A stretch of 64,000 nt of DNA, taken from contig JAGAAI010000049.1 in the NCBI GenBank assembly GCA_017615325.1, positions 40,534 to 104,533 on the forward strand, given 5' to 3'. The DNA is from Clostridiales bacterium. GTDB lineage: Bacteria > Bacillota > Clostridia > Saccharofermentanales > Saccharofermentanaceae. Below, piece after piece: positions 42,772 to 53,051 of this stretch. How positions within the stretch are numbered: the first letter of the stretch is position 1; the number at the start of each line of letters is the position of its first letter. The position numbers and the translations under genes were made by a program. The notes beneath the pieces are model-generated. The model saw nothing but the letters and a program-made list of their open reading frames with translations, was not told the DNA's origin and searched no databases.

Positions 42772-44331
42772 GGGTATATAACCATTTAACAGGGGTCTGT
42801 CATTTCTGCCGACCTTATCGCTGTCTGTTCTTTGAGCGGGAAGTCTTACTTCAAAACATGCGCCGCCTTCAGGAATGTTGTAACCCCGGATAGTTCCGCT
42901 GTGTTCTTCGACGATCGCTTTACAGAGGGCAAGTCCTATTCCGTGCTTACCGTCTGAACCCTTGGCAAATCTTGCGAACAGATGCGACAATACTTCGTCC
43001 GAGATTCCTACGCCGTCATCCATTACATAGAATACAGCCTGGTCTCCTTCGATCCTGTATTTGAAGATAACATTTTCCTTACAGTATCTTAAGCAGTTGG
43101 AAAACAGATTTTCGAACATGCGGAGCAGATCGCCTGAATTGGCATAGATTGATGCATCGTCAGAAGAAAAGTCCAGGATAAGTTCCTTATCGGCCAGGAG
43201 CACATTGCCTCTAATGTTCTCGACAACAAGGTCGCACAATACCTTTGAACTCAGGTTCTGTTTCTTAACTTTATAGTTGCCCTTGGATGACATATCCATC
43301 TTTGAGATGGACAGGAGGTTTTCAACCATGCCGGTAAGACGGGAACTCTCGTCTATAATGATATCGACAGCTTTCTGCTTGCCTTCTTCATCGAAAACAT
43401 CATATTTAAGACCTTCGGCGTAACCTTGAATAGACTGCAGAGGTGTTCTTAACTCGTGGGATGCGTTCTGGAAGAAGGTCTGCTGCTCTTTCTCTGACTC
43501 TTCAAGCTTTTCTGCCATGCTGTTCATTGTATCTGCAAGGTCATACATCTCGCGGCTTATAAGACGGCCTTTGAGTCTCTTGTAATTACCCTCCGAGATC
43601 CTCTTGGAAAAACGCGAGAGCTTGATGGTTGAGAGGATAAGAGGCATTGATACGACGATGGATACGATGGCCGCAGCGATGATGGCTACAATGATCAATT
43701 GCCACATTGCGTAGTTGAAAGATTCCATGAAGGAGTAGTAGTGAGATGAATCAACATAAACGCAGAGATGGTAATCTGTTAATTTGTGGACATTTTCGTT
43801 GCTGTCCCTGTAGTCGATCTCCTGGAGTCTGTAATAGTAAGTTGTATCTTCCTGCGAAAGCAGATAGGTTGTATTGGATCTTGCAACAGGATTATCGTCT
43901 ATGATGGCATCAACGATCTTTTTGGCTTTCGAGTTGTAGAAATATGAGAAAGTGTCAGACGGCCATAATATTTCCGTGTCATCATCAACAGTTCTGTAAA
44001 GAACGATATTAGCATCAGTAGACACATCGGCAGAAGAAACAATAGAGTGAAGGAGGCTGCTGATAATGTATTCATCAGAAGGGTCAGTATCCAGGGGCAT
44101 TGAGTCCTGATAAGCAACTGCAAGATTCTGGCAGGATTTGATCGCGCTATCAAGTCTTTTGTCACAGTCCTGCTTAATATAATAAGAGAAGAAGTTGTTA
44201 TAAAAGAAGGTAACGGCACCAAAGGATACCAACACAATAATAAGCATTGCGACAAAAATGGTTATCGCATAAGGAAGCTTGGTTATTGAATATCTGTATT
44301 TCCCCGGATCCTTGCTCTTGAGTTTTGCCAT
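42754..44331 (-). CDS. HisKA-type sensor histidine kinase
   Basis: 525 residues. Membrane helix 1 is at about 21-45, an extracellular sensor domain (46-210) with many Tyr, Ser and Asp residues follows, then helix 2 (211-237) and a HAMP-like linker. The dimerisation domain has phosphoacceptor His292 in SHELRTPLQ. The ATPase domain shows ENLFSNCLRYC (N), DDGVGISDE (G1) and HGIGLALCKAIVEEHSG (G2). The start ATG shares one base with the stop of the regulator gene, so both are translated together. The signal is unknown. Confidence 0.94.
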   Translation of the reverse strand: MAKLKSKDPGKYRYSITKLPYAITIFVAMLIIVLVSFGAVTFFYNNFFSYYIKQDCDKRLDSAIKSCQNLAVAYQDSMPLDTDPSDEYIISSLLHSIVSSADVSTDANIVLYRTVDDDTEILWPSDTFSYFYNSKAKKIVDAIIDDNPVARSNTTYLLSQEDTTYYYRLQEIDYRDSNENVHKLTDYHLCVYVDSSHYYSFMESFNYAMWQLIIVAIIAAAIVSIVVSMPLILSTIKLSRFSKRISEGNYKRLKGRLISREMYDLADTMNSMAEKLEESEKEQQTFFQNASHELRTPLQSIQGYAEGLKYDVFDEEGKQKAVDIIIDESSRLTGMVENLLSISKMDMSSKGNYKVKKQNLSSKVLCDLVVENIRGNVLLADKELILDFSSDDASIYANSGDLLRMFENLFSNCLRYCKENVIFKYRIEGDQAVFYVMDDGVGISDEVLSHLFARFAKGSDGKHGIGLALCKAIVEEHSGTIRGYNIPEGGACFEVRLPAQRTDSDKVGRNDRPLLNGYIPSPFDS

Positions 44332-45044
44332 TAATTCTTATCTTCTTTTTTGTCGACGATCCTGAAACCATAGCTCCAGACAGTCTTGATCTCGGCATCG
44401 GAATCCTTGATCTTCTTACGGAGACGCTTAACGGTATCGTCGGCGACTCTCGTCTCAACCTCGAATTCATAACCCCAGATCTTGTCTAAGAGCTCGGCTC
44501 TCGGAACTGCTCTGTTCCTGTTGTCAATAAGATAAGTTATAAGCTGATATTCATTCGGTGTCAACTGCAGAGGCTCATCCTTAAGAGTGGCCTGCTTGGT
44601 CTTTTTGTTGATCTTGATGTCAGCAAACATGTAATAATCGTCAGGTGACTTATCGAAAGTAGCGCCGATCACTTCATCGTGGCGCTTCATGATGTTCTTA
44701 ACTCTTGATACGAGCTTAACAGGGGAGAAGGGCTTTGTGAGGTAGTCATCCGAACCTGAATCAAGTCCTAAGATATAGTCCTTGTCAGAGTCTCTTGCCG
44801 TAAGCATGATAATGGGAAGGTTACTGTAGGTCTTCCTTATCTCCTTTAAGATAAAGATACCGTCGTGGCCGGGCATCATGACATCCAGGATGACCATGTC
44901 ACAGGGCGTGTCCTTGAATCTCTCGTAAAGAAGGTCTCCCGTGGGGAAGCCTATAACGTTAAAGCCTTCCCTCTCAAGGAAGGTCTTGATAAGGTTGCGG
45001 ATATTATCGTCGTCGTCTGCGATATAGATAAGTTTGTTGTCCAT
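44331..45044 (-). CDS. OmpR/PhoB-family response regulator
   Basis: 237 residues. The receiver has the acidic pocket ADDDD (9-13), Asp54 (VILDVMMPGHDG) and Lys in LTKPFSP. The winged-helix effector (about 135-230) shows LTPNEYQLITYLIDNRN and TRVADDTVKRLRKKI. It partners the kinase at 42754-44331. AGGAG lies 7 nt before the ATG. It is divergent from galE, with 141 bp holding both promoters. Confidence 0.95.
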   Translation of the reverse strand: MDNKLIYIADDDDNIRNLIKTFLEREGFNVIGFPTGDLLYERFKDTPCDMVILDVMMPGHDGIFILKEIRKTYSNLPIIMLTARDSDKDYILGLDSGSDDYLTKPFSPVKLVSRVKNIMKRHDEVIGATFDKSPDDYYMFADIKINKKTKQATLKDEPLQLTPNEYQLITYLIDNRNRAVPRAELLDKIWGYEFEVETRVADDTVKRLRKKIKDSDAEIKTVWSYGFRIVDKKEDKN

Positions 45045-45141
45045 GTATAACTCCTGAAATATTTTTGCTATTTTAATTTTATATTAAAAAGTCTGATAAT
45101 AATGTATCTTTTGGTGTAAAAGTGCGGTAAATCAGCTGTGG

Positions 45142-45147
45142 TATAAT
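45142..45147 (+). promoter_or_regulatory. galE extended -10 box
   Basis: TGTGG-TATAAT with its hexamer at 45142-45147, about 39 nt before the galE start; no good -35 is visible, in keeping with an extended -10 promoter. Confidence 0.65.
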
Positions 45148-45185
45148 ATGCATACAATAAGATCTTTTGAGAGGGAGATAAGATC

Positions 45186-46208
45186 ATGAGTACAGTACTT
45201 GTTCCCGGCGGTGCCGGATATATAGGTTCACATACAGTCATTGAGCTTGATAAGGCAGGCTTTGATGTCGTAATAGTTGATAATTTCTACAACAGCAAGC
45301 CTGAGGTCTTGAACAGACTCGAGAAGATAACAGGGAAGAGGTTTCCTTTCTATGAGATCGACTGCTGTGACAAAGAGAAGTTAAGAAGGGTTTTCGAAGA
45401 GAACAAGATAGATGCGATAATCCATTTTGCCGGCCTTAAAGCTGTCGGTGAGTCTGTATCCATCCCTTTGACCTACTACAGGAACAATCTTACCAGCCTT
45501 ATCAATACAGTGGAACTCGCTGGTGAATATAAGGCGGATAAGTTTGTCTTCAGTTCTTCTGCAACCGTTTACGGTATGAGTGAGGATGTTCCTTTCACCG
45601 AAGAGAGCCCTTTGGGCATGTGTACAAATCCCTACGGCTGGACCAAGTGGATGATCGAGCAGATCTTAAGAGATTATTCTGTAGCTAATCCGGACATGAA
45701 GATCTGCCTCCTGCGCTATTTCAATCCCGTAGGAGCTCACGAGAGCGGTCTTATCGGTGAAGATCCGAGAGGGATCCCCAATAATCTCTTCCCGTATATT
45801 TCAAAAGTTGCAGGCGGTACTTTGGAGAAGCTTACTGTTTTCGGTGATGATTATGATACTCCGGACGGAACCTGTATCCGTGACTATATCCATGTAACCG
45901 ATCTTGGTTCAGGACATGTAAAGGCCATAGAGTATCTTGAAAAACATGAAGATAAAGTCTGTGTATTCAATCTGGGTACAGGACGCGGAACCTCTGTCAA
46001 AGAGGCCGTTGCCGCTTTTGAGAAGGCCTGCGGACATGAGATCAACCATGTAATAGGTCCCAGGAGACCCGGTGACATCGCAGTATCCTATGCAGCAACC
46101 GACAAGGCTTTCAAGGAATTGGGATTCAAGGCTCAGTACACGATCGATGATATGTGTTCTTCCTGCTGGAAATGGCAGACGATGAACCCCGAGGGACTCC
46201 CCGGCTGA
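45186..46208 (+). CDS. galE: UDP-glucose 4-epimerase
   Basis: 340 residues. It interconverts UDP-glucose and UDP-galactose with bound NAD+, linking galactose use to cell-surface sugar synthesis. The Rossmann motif GGAGYIGSH is at 8-16. The catalytic Ser/Tyr/Lys set is FSSSATVYG and PYGWTKWM. RYFNPVGAHESG, DGTCIRDYIHVTDL and FNLGTGRGTSVKE are typical of GalE. It has its own promoter and a GAGAGGGAG site. No other galactose genes are in the window. Confidence 0.95.
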   Translation: MSTVLVPGGAGYIGSHTVIELDKAGFDVVIVDNFYNSKPEVLNRLEKITGKRFPFYEIDCCDKEKLRRVFEENKIDAIIHFAGLKAVGESVSIPLTYYRNNLTSLINTVELAGEYKADKFVFSSSATVYGMSEDVPFTEESPLGMCTNPYGWTKWMIEQILRDYSVANPDMKICLLRYFNPVGAHESGLIGEDPRGIPNNLFPYISKVAGGTLEKLTVFGDDYDTPDGTCIRDYIHVTDLGSGHVKAIEYLEKHEDKVCVFNLGTGRGTSVKEAVAAFEKACGHEINHVIGPRRPGDIAVSYAATDKAFKELGFKAQYTIDDMCSSCWKWQTMNPEGLPG

Positions 46209-46246
46209 CAAGTTAGGCAAATTTGTGCCGAAAATCTATATTTATA

Positions 46247-46275
46247 TTGACATATAAGACCTGCTGACTTATATT
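46247..46275 (+). promoter_or_regulatory. groESL promoter
   Basis: TTGACA (46247-46252) and TATATT (46270-46275) with a 17-bp spacer; the start point would lie near 46282, at the edge of the CIRCE element. Confidence 0.9.
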
Positions 46276-46283
46276 TATTGTCG

Positions 46284-46310
46284 TTGGCACTCGATAATGG
46301 TGAGTGCTAA
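46284..46310 (+). promoter_or_regulatory. CIRCE operator (HrcA site)
   Basis: TTGGCACTC (46284-46292), 9 bp, GAGTGCTAA (46302-46310). One base of the left half differs from the CIRCE consensus TTAGCACTC; the right half is perfect. HrcA bound here represses the chaperonin operon until heat stress. Confidence 0.96.
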
Positions 46311-46341
46311 CGAGATAAATCAAGTTATGGAGGTCTTTATT

Positions 46342-46629
46342 ATGACAATTAAGCCCTTAGCCGATAAGGTAGTAGTTAAGAAACTTGAAGCTGAAGAGAC
46401 AACGAAGGGCGGGCTTATCCTGTCTTCCGGTTCACAGCAGAAGCCCCAGGTAGCCGAGATCATCGCAGTTGGCCCGGGCGGCGTCGTTGACGGTAACGAG
46501 ATCAAGATGGAAGTTACTGTCGGTCAGAAAGTCATCATCAGGGATTATGCAGGAACCAATGTAAAGCTTGACGGAGAAGAATTCATCGTAGTCCGCCAGG
46601 AAGACATCGTTGCTGTCGTAGAAGACTGA
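46342..46629 (+). CDS. groES: Co-chaperonin GroES
   Basis: 95 residues from the ATG at 46342 (GGAGGTC upstream). The frame is open back through the CIRCE site but that part is not coding. GroES caps the GroEL chamber. MTIKPLADKVVVKK, the mobile loop EETTKGGLILSSGSQQKP and KVIIRDYAGTNVKLDGEEF are standard. groEL follows after 31 nt in the same HrcA-controlled operon. Confidence 0.97.
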   Translation: MTIKPLADKVVVKKLEAEETTKGGLILSSGSQQKPQVAEIIAVGPGGVVDGNEIKMEVTVGQKVIIRDYAGTNVKLDGEEFIVVRQEDIVAVVED

Positions 46630-46639
46630 TCGTAAATAA

Positions 46640-48277
<1,638 letters not shown>

Positions 48278-48300
48278 TAAAAGGATCAATAAGCTTTATG

Positions 48301-48325
48301 CGGCTGCCTCCGGGCAGCCGTTTTT
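48301..48325 (+). terminator. groESL terminator
   Basis: Arms cggctgcc (48301-48308) and ggcagccg (48313-48320) with a 4-nt loop, then five T. Confidence 0.92.
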
Positions 48326-48394
48326 ATAGTTGCCTTATAGTCACTGCTTATTTATCGAAAATAGTGTATTATATATCGCGGAGGTTAGCTTAAG

Positions 48395-48970
48395 ATGTTT
48401 CAGGATTCTTTTGTTGAATACAGGGTTGTAAGGGATAACAAGCTTACCGGTGTTGCTTTTAAGGTCGTAGCAGTGATCGCGACTGCAATGTTTATCGTGT
48501 TCCTTAACATGATATCTTTCATTATAGGTTATAACGTTATACTTCTTACCGGATCTATATCCGTGCTGATAATCGCTGGCGTTTTTCTTTTGCTCAAAGG
48601 CCAGTACACTGAGTATGAGATAGAGATAGTTAACGATAACTTTAACGGAGCCAAGATAAAGGGCAAGAGAAAGAGGGAAGAGCTCTGTGACTTTTCGCTC
48701 AAGGACTGCCAGTTCATAGGGCCGGTTACTTCCCCTAAGTTTTCCGAATTAAGCAATAAAGCTATCTACAAGCTGAATTTCACATCATCCAGGGAATACC
48801 CTGTGAATGATGATGTCTGGTGCGTTATGACAAGCGGCAATGCTCCTTATATGGTCATATTCGAGATGAAGCCTGACATGTATCCCGTGTTCAGGAGACA
48901 CTGTCCCAGATATACGGCTGTTTATACCAAGAGAGTTACAGAAACTAAGGAAGATAAGGGAGAAGATTGA
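48395..48970 (+). CDS. Unknown small membrane protein
   Basis: 191 residues with two membrane helices (about 22-45 and 48-67) close to the N-terminus, then a soluble domain of about 120 residues that is probably cytoplasmic, with a basic patch KIKGKRKREE and a conserved-looking end FRRHCPRYTAVYTKR. I do not recognise the family. CGGAGG precedes the ATG and a TATTAT box lies at about 48368. Its stop overlaps the thioesterase start (TGATG), so the two are co-translated, which hints at a role near the membrane in lipid metabolism, but nothing in the sequence proves it. Confidence 0.75.
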   Translation: MFQDSFVEYRVVRDNKLTGVAFKVVAVIATAMFIVFLNMISFIIGYNVILLTGSISVLIIAGVFLLLKGQYTEYEIEIVNDNFNGAKIKGKRKREELCDFSLKDCQFIGPVTSPKFSELSNKAIYKLNFTSSREYPVNDDVWCVMTSGNAPYMVIFEMKPDMYPVFRRHCPRYTAVYTKRVTETKEDKGED

Positions 48971-49722
48971 TGGATAGTTACAGCACATCTGAGTTTACGG
49001 CCAAATGCACTGAATGCGGCCTGGATAACAAGATGTTCTTAAATGTCATAATGGGGGACATGCAGGAGGCTGCTGAGAAAGGTTCTGCAGGCTACGGCTT
49101 TGGCACAAGATTCCTTACCGAGAACAATATCTGCTGGATCATAATGAAGGTCAAAGCTCATTTTGAAAGATACCCCGTATGGGGAGATAAGTTCTCGGTC
49201 AAGACCTGGGGGTCAGGGCTTAACAAGATCACTTTCTCTAGGGAATTCGAGTATTACGATGAAGAAGGCAATATCTTCGGTATCATTACTACCGAGTGGA
49301 TCCTCGCTGACTGGAACAGCCACAGGCCAGTTATCCCTTCAAAGAAAGAGTTCCTGCCGGAAGTCGTTATCCCTGATACAAGAAGGGTTTTTCCAGAAGG
49401 TTGCATCAAGATCGCTGTTCCTGACATAGCAGAACTTGACCGAACAAAGTCTGTAGTCTGCAAATATGCTGATTTCTCGGAGCTTGACCGCAACAGACAT
49501 GTTAATAACACCAGATATATTGCCTGGGCACAGGATGCCCTGCATAAATACGGGCTGGATGTTTTCGCCATAAAGGATTTCGATGTTAATTACATCAGCG
49601 AAGTCAAGGAAGGCGAGAAGGTTGATATATTTGTCATCGAAAACGATGCTTCAGGGTCTTATACCGTCATAGGATACAGGGAAGACGGCAAGGCAGTTTT
49701 TTCTGTTATAGCAGCAGTCTGA
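48970..49722 (+). CDS. Acyl-ACP thioesterase
   Basis: 250 residues from the ATG at 48970 (AAGGGAGA upstream; an adjacent TTG is less likely). It releases free fatty acids from acyl carrier protein. Two hot-dog folds are visible: the first with MFLNVIMGDMQEAAEKGS and NNICWIIMKVKAHFERYPVWGD, the second with YADFSELDRNRHVNNTRYIAWAQDAL, where the N-x-H-x-N-N-x-R-Y stretch holds the catalytic residues of the FatA-like family. It overlaps the unknown membrane protein upstream by one base. Confidence 0.9.
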   Translation: MDSYSTSEFTAKCTECGLDNKMFLNVIMGDMQEAAEKGSAGYGFGTRFLTENNICWIIMKVKAHFERYPVWGDKFSVKTWGSGLNKITFSREFEYYDEEGNIFGIITTEWILADWNSHRPVIPSKKEFLPEVVIPDTRRVFPEGCIKIAVPDIAELDRTKSVVCKYADFSELDRNRHVNNTRYIAWAQDALHKYGLDVFAIKDFDVNYISEVKEGEKVDIFVIENDASGSYTVIGYREDGKAVFSVIAAV

Positions 49723-49774
49723 ACAGAGGCCCCTTTCAATTGTTAAAAAATTATTAACATTTCTATTATTTTGA

Positions 49775-49802
49775 TATAATCATTATGTATGATTATGCAT
49801 AC
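49775..49802 (+). promoter_or_regulatory. Promoter and small palindrome before the Gld-like ABC operon
   Basis: TATAAT at 49775-49780 without a good -35, then an inverted repeat GTATG (49787-49791) and CATAC (49798-49802) around the predicted start point. Confidence 0.45.
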
Positions 49803-49824
49803 GATTAAAGCTTGGAGGTCTGCA

Positions 49825-50757
49825 ATGATCGAGATAGACAATCTTGTGAAGCATTATGGCAGCAAGAAAGCCGTTAACGGTATCTCTTTTACTGTTAATG
49901 ACGACGAAGTATTAGGCTTCTTAGGACCAAACGGAGCCGGCAAGACAACTACAATGAATATCATTACCGGATTCTTATCTTCAACATCCGGTACAGTCAA
50001 GGTCAACGGGCACGATATCTTGGATGAGCCGGAACTTGCCAAGAAGGATATAGGATACTTGCCGGAGCAGCCGCCGCTTTATCTTGATATGACCGTCATC
50101 GAATATCTTAACTTCATGTGCGACCTTAAGAACGTTAAGAAGTCTGACCGTAAGAAGATGCTGTCGGACATCATGTCCATGGTCAAGATCAATAATGTCT
50201 CCGGAAGACTTATCGGCAACCTTTCAAAGGGTTACAAACAGAGAGTCGGTATTGCCCAGGCACTTATAGGAGACCCTAAGATACTTATCCTTGACGAGCC
50301 TACGGTAGGCCTTGATCCGGGACAGGTATTGGAGATGCGTAAGCTCGTAAAGTCTTTATCCAAGAACCATTCGATAATCATCAGCTCGCACATCTTATCC
50401 GAGATCCAGGCTGTCTGCGACAGAGTCGTCATCATCAATCACGGCAAGGTAGCAGCTATTGATAACATTAACGATCTTTCCAAGAGGCTTTCCGGAACAT
50501 CCAAGTTCCTTCTGACCATCAGGGGAAATGCCGATGATACACTCGCTAAGATAAGGATGATCCCCGAGATCTCCGAAGCAAAGCTCCGCAGGTCACATGA
50601 GGACTATCACGAGATCGAACTCCTGATCTCAAACAATGCTAAAACAGATCCCAGAGAAGCGATCTTCTTTACTTTGGCTAAACTTGGTGTACCAATGCTG
50701 GAGTTCCGTTCGATCGATCCTACACTGGAAGAGATCTTCCTGTCGATCACAGGTTGA
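49825..50757 (+). CDS. ABC transporter ATP-binding protein (GldA-like)
   Basis: 310 residues from the ATG at 49825 with TTGGAGGT ahead. Walker A GPNGAGKTT (34-42), signature LSKGYKQR and Walker B ILDEPTVGLDPGQ are intact, followed by the H-loop ISSHILSE. The extra C-terminal 80 residues (TIRGNADDTLAKIRMIPEI on) are typical of ATPases that pair with ABC-2 permeases. It starts an operon with the permease (50774), the GldG-like protein and the DUF4340-like protein. The cargo is unknown; the gliding link of the name belongs to Bacteroidota and is not implied here. Confidence 0.93.
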   Translation: MIEIDNLVKHYGSKKAVNGISFTVNDDEVLGFLGPNGAGKTTTMNIITGFLSSTSGTVKVNGHDILDEPELAKKDIGYLPEQPPLYLDMTVIEYLNFMCDLKNVKKSDRKKMLSDIMSMVKINNVSGRLIGNLSKGYKQRVGIAQALIGDPKILILDEPTVGLDPGQVLEMRKLVKSLSKNHSIIISSHILSEIQAVCDRVVIINHGKVAAIDNINDLSKRLSGTSKFLLTIRGNADDTLAKIRMIPEISEAKLRRSHEDYHEIELLISNNAKTDPREAIFFTLAKLGVPMLEFRSIDPTLEEIFLSITG

Positions 50758-50773
50758 TAAGGGAGGTTAAATA

Positions 50774-51541
50774 ATGTTTGCAATCTACAAAAGAGAATTC
50801 CTGTCATACTTCAGGAACCCGACGGGTTACGTTGCCATAGCTCTGTTCTCGTTCATATCCGGTGTCTTCTTTATCAGCATGCTGATGAACGGAGCGCTCA
50901 ATATGTCATCCGAGATCAATTCGATGAGGTCGTTCTTTATAATCATCGTGCCAATTGTCACCATGGGGCTCTTCTCTGAAGACCGCAAGAGAGGGACAGA
51001 GGTAATCTACTATGCTAACCCCATCACGATGTTCGATGTTGTTTTAGGCAAATTCCTTGCCGCCATGTCCCTTATCTTCGTTATGTTTATCAACGTGTTT
51101 ATACACATGATCGTAACTCTTGCTTTTGGCGGTGTCGTAACATCAGGCGACTGGGGCGTTACTATCGTATTCTTTTTCCTGGCTGCTCTATTTGTTGCCA
51201 TGGGCTGCCTTGCATCAGCCATGACAGACAGCCAGCTTATATCGGCTATCCTTTGTTTTGTCTTCCTCCTGATCGTATCGCTAATCTCTACTTTGGCATC
51301 ATTTGCCAATACCGGGATATCAACTCTTCTGACCAATATACTTGGTAATACCGAACAGGCAAATTCTATCGGTGAAGGCCTCGCAAATGCTATTAACTGG
51401 CTTGATCCCTTCGCTAAGACACAGAACTTCAGATTCGGCGTATTCGGCGTTGCACCTCTGTTCTTCTGTATTTCCATTGCCGTTTTCTTCCTCTATCTGA
51501 CATTCAGGATCCTTGAGAAGAAGCGCTGGAGTCAGAACTGA
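50774..51541 (+). CDS. ABC-2 type permease (GldF-like)
   Basis: 255 residues with six membrane helices. The N-terminus MFAIYKREFLSYFRNPTGYVAIALFSF and EDRKRGTEVIYYANPITMFDVVLGKFLA are standard for GldF/NosY-type permeases. It lies 16 nt after the ATPase gene. The GldG-like gene starts 19 nt after its stop, with AAGGGAGGGG as site. Confidence 0.92.
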   Translation: MFAIYKREFLSYFRNPTGYVAIALFSFISGVFFISMLMNGALNMSSEINSMRSFFIIIVPIVTMGLFSEDRKRGTEVIYYANPITMFDVVLGKFLAAMSLIFVMFINVFIHMIVTLAFGGVVTSGDWGVTIVFFFLAALFVAMGCLASAMTDSQLISAILCFVFLLIVSLISTLASFANTGISTLLTNILGNTEQANSIGEGLANAINWLDPFAKTQNFRFGVFGVAPLFFCISIAVFFLYLTFRILEKKRWSQN

Positions 51542-51560
51542 TAAGGGAGGGGTAAGATTT

Positions 51561-53051
51561 ATGAGCACTGAAGTTAAGAAAAAGACAAAGAAGATCAAGA
51601 ACAAGAGAGCCGCTAATCTTAGGCTCCTGTCCATAGGTTCTGTTATCATATTATTGGTAATTGTCATTGCTGCAAATATCCTTTTCGAAAAGCTTATCGG
51701 CAATGCTCTGACATTTGACTTCTCGGCAACCCGTAAGAATTCTATCTCTTATGTAACCGAGGAAGTCATCGATAAAATCCCCGAAGGTTCCAGGGTCAGG
51801 ATAGTAGGCCTGTTTGACAGGCCCACCGAACTTGAGCAGACAAGATATGAATATATTGTTCCCTTGCTTGATAAATACGATTCGTACGGCAAAGACAGAT
51901 TAACGGTTGAATATATAAACCCCAATACATATCCTTCTATCATTGAGCAACTGGATCCTTCCGGAGTTTATGATCTCAGCAACCAGGGATCTGTCTATGT
52001 CGTAAAGTACGACGATAAGCTCTCTATCGTGGATCCATACGACTGCTTTAACTATGACCAGGAAGCAGCCATGTACGGATATGATATACCTACTGAGAAC
52101 CTATCTGAGTTTACATTTACCAATACCATCAACAACCAACTCGCAGGTTTCAAAAAGCATGCATACTTCCTTACAGGACTTCAGGAAGAGTCCAGCCTGC
52201 CACTTAAGACTATACTATCTTCGTTACGCTGTGACAGTCAGGATCTGCCTGTATCTGACAGTTTCGTTGTGCCTGAAGACTGTGACATTCTCTTCATTAA
52301 CGGCATCAATTCTGATATTCCTGAGAGTGTTGAGATTGCTTTGAAGAATTATATAGCAAATGGAGGAAAACTCTTTGTTGCTGTTAATTACTACTACTCC
52401 AATGCTCAGGAAAAATACGACAGGCTCAATTCTGTTCTGTCCGATGTTAACATCACTATCGATAACAGCTTAATCTTAGATGAAGAACCCGGACATAAAT
52501 TGAACACCCAAAACTATGAGTCTTATGTTGATATAACTGATGATTTCAAGTCTTTTGCTGAGAAGGACAAGATCCATTCTGCATTTGCAAGACCTGTCCG
52601 TTCAGGTGATACACCGGCATCTTATGTTACTACTTTGCCTATCCTTACGACTTCCGATAAAGCAAAGGCTCAGGACATGACTGAATCCGGAACCCAGGAA
52701 CTTGAAGGAAAATATAACGTTGGAATGTACGCAACATATACAGGAACTGATATTTTCCCTGAAGTCTATGTTTTCGGAACAACTAACCTCACTTCTGACA
52801 GTTATATTCAAAGTTACGGTGTTTCCGATACCAACATGGAGTTCTTCAGGTCCTGCATCAGGAACATGTTTAAGTTAACACCGGAAGAGACCATTAACAT
52901 CGGCTCTTCCGGATTGGACAGCCATGCGATAAGGACAGAAAGCGTTACATCAACTACCATAACGGTAATGGCTCTTGTATTCATCGCATTCATACCTCTT
53001 GCACTGATAATCGTTGCAACAGTTGTTTATAACAGGAGGAAGCACCTCTGA
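51561..53051 (+). CDS. GldG-like ABC-associated membrane protein
   Basis: 496 residues from the ATG at 51561. A basic N-terminus (KKKTKKIKNKR) precedes a helix (about 34-56), a large extracellular domain, and a second helix (about 465-488) with a basic tail. The domain begins FDFSATRKNSISYVTEEVIDKI, where GldG proteins carry the D-L-T-x-x-K-x-Y/F-S-L motif, and contains the DILFINGINSDIPE and NYIANGGKLFVAVNYY stretches of the ABC_transp_aux family. Its partner is the permease upstream. The stop overlaps the next start (TGATG). Confidence 0.88.
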   Translation: MSTEVKKKTKKIKNKRAANLRLLSIGSVIILLVIVIAANILFEKLIGNALTFDFSATRKNSISYVTEEVIDKIPEGSRVRIVGLFDRPTELEQTRYEYIVPLLDKYDSYGKDRLTVEYINPNTYPSIIEQLDPSGVYDLSNQGSVYVVKYDDKLSIVDPYDCFNYDQEAAMYGYDIPTENLSEFTFTNTINNQLAGFKKHAYFLTGLQEESSLPLKTILSSLRCDSQDLPVSDSFVVPEDCDILFINGINSDIPESVEIALKNYIANGGKLFVAVNYYYSNAQEKYDRLNSVLSDVNITIDNSLILDEEPGHKLNTQNYESYVDITDDFKSFAEKDKIHSAFARPVRSGDTPASYVTTLPILTTSDKAKAQDMTESGTQELEGKYNVGMYATYTGTDIFPEVYVFGTTNLTSDSYIQSYGVSDTNMEFFRSCIRNMFKLTPEETINIGSSGLDSHAIRTESVTSTTITVMALVFIAFIPLALIIVATVVYNRRKHL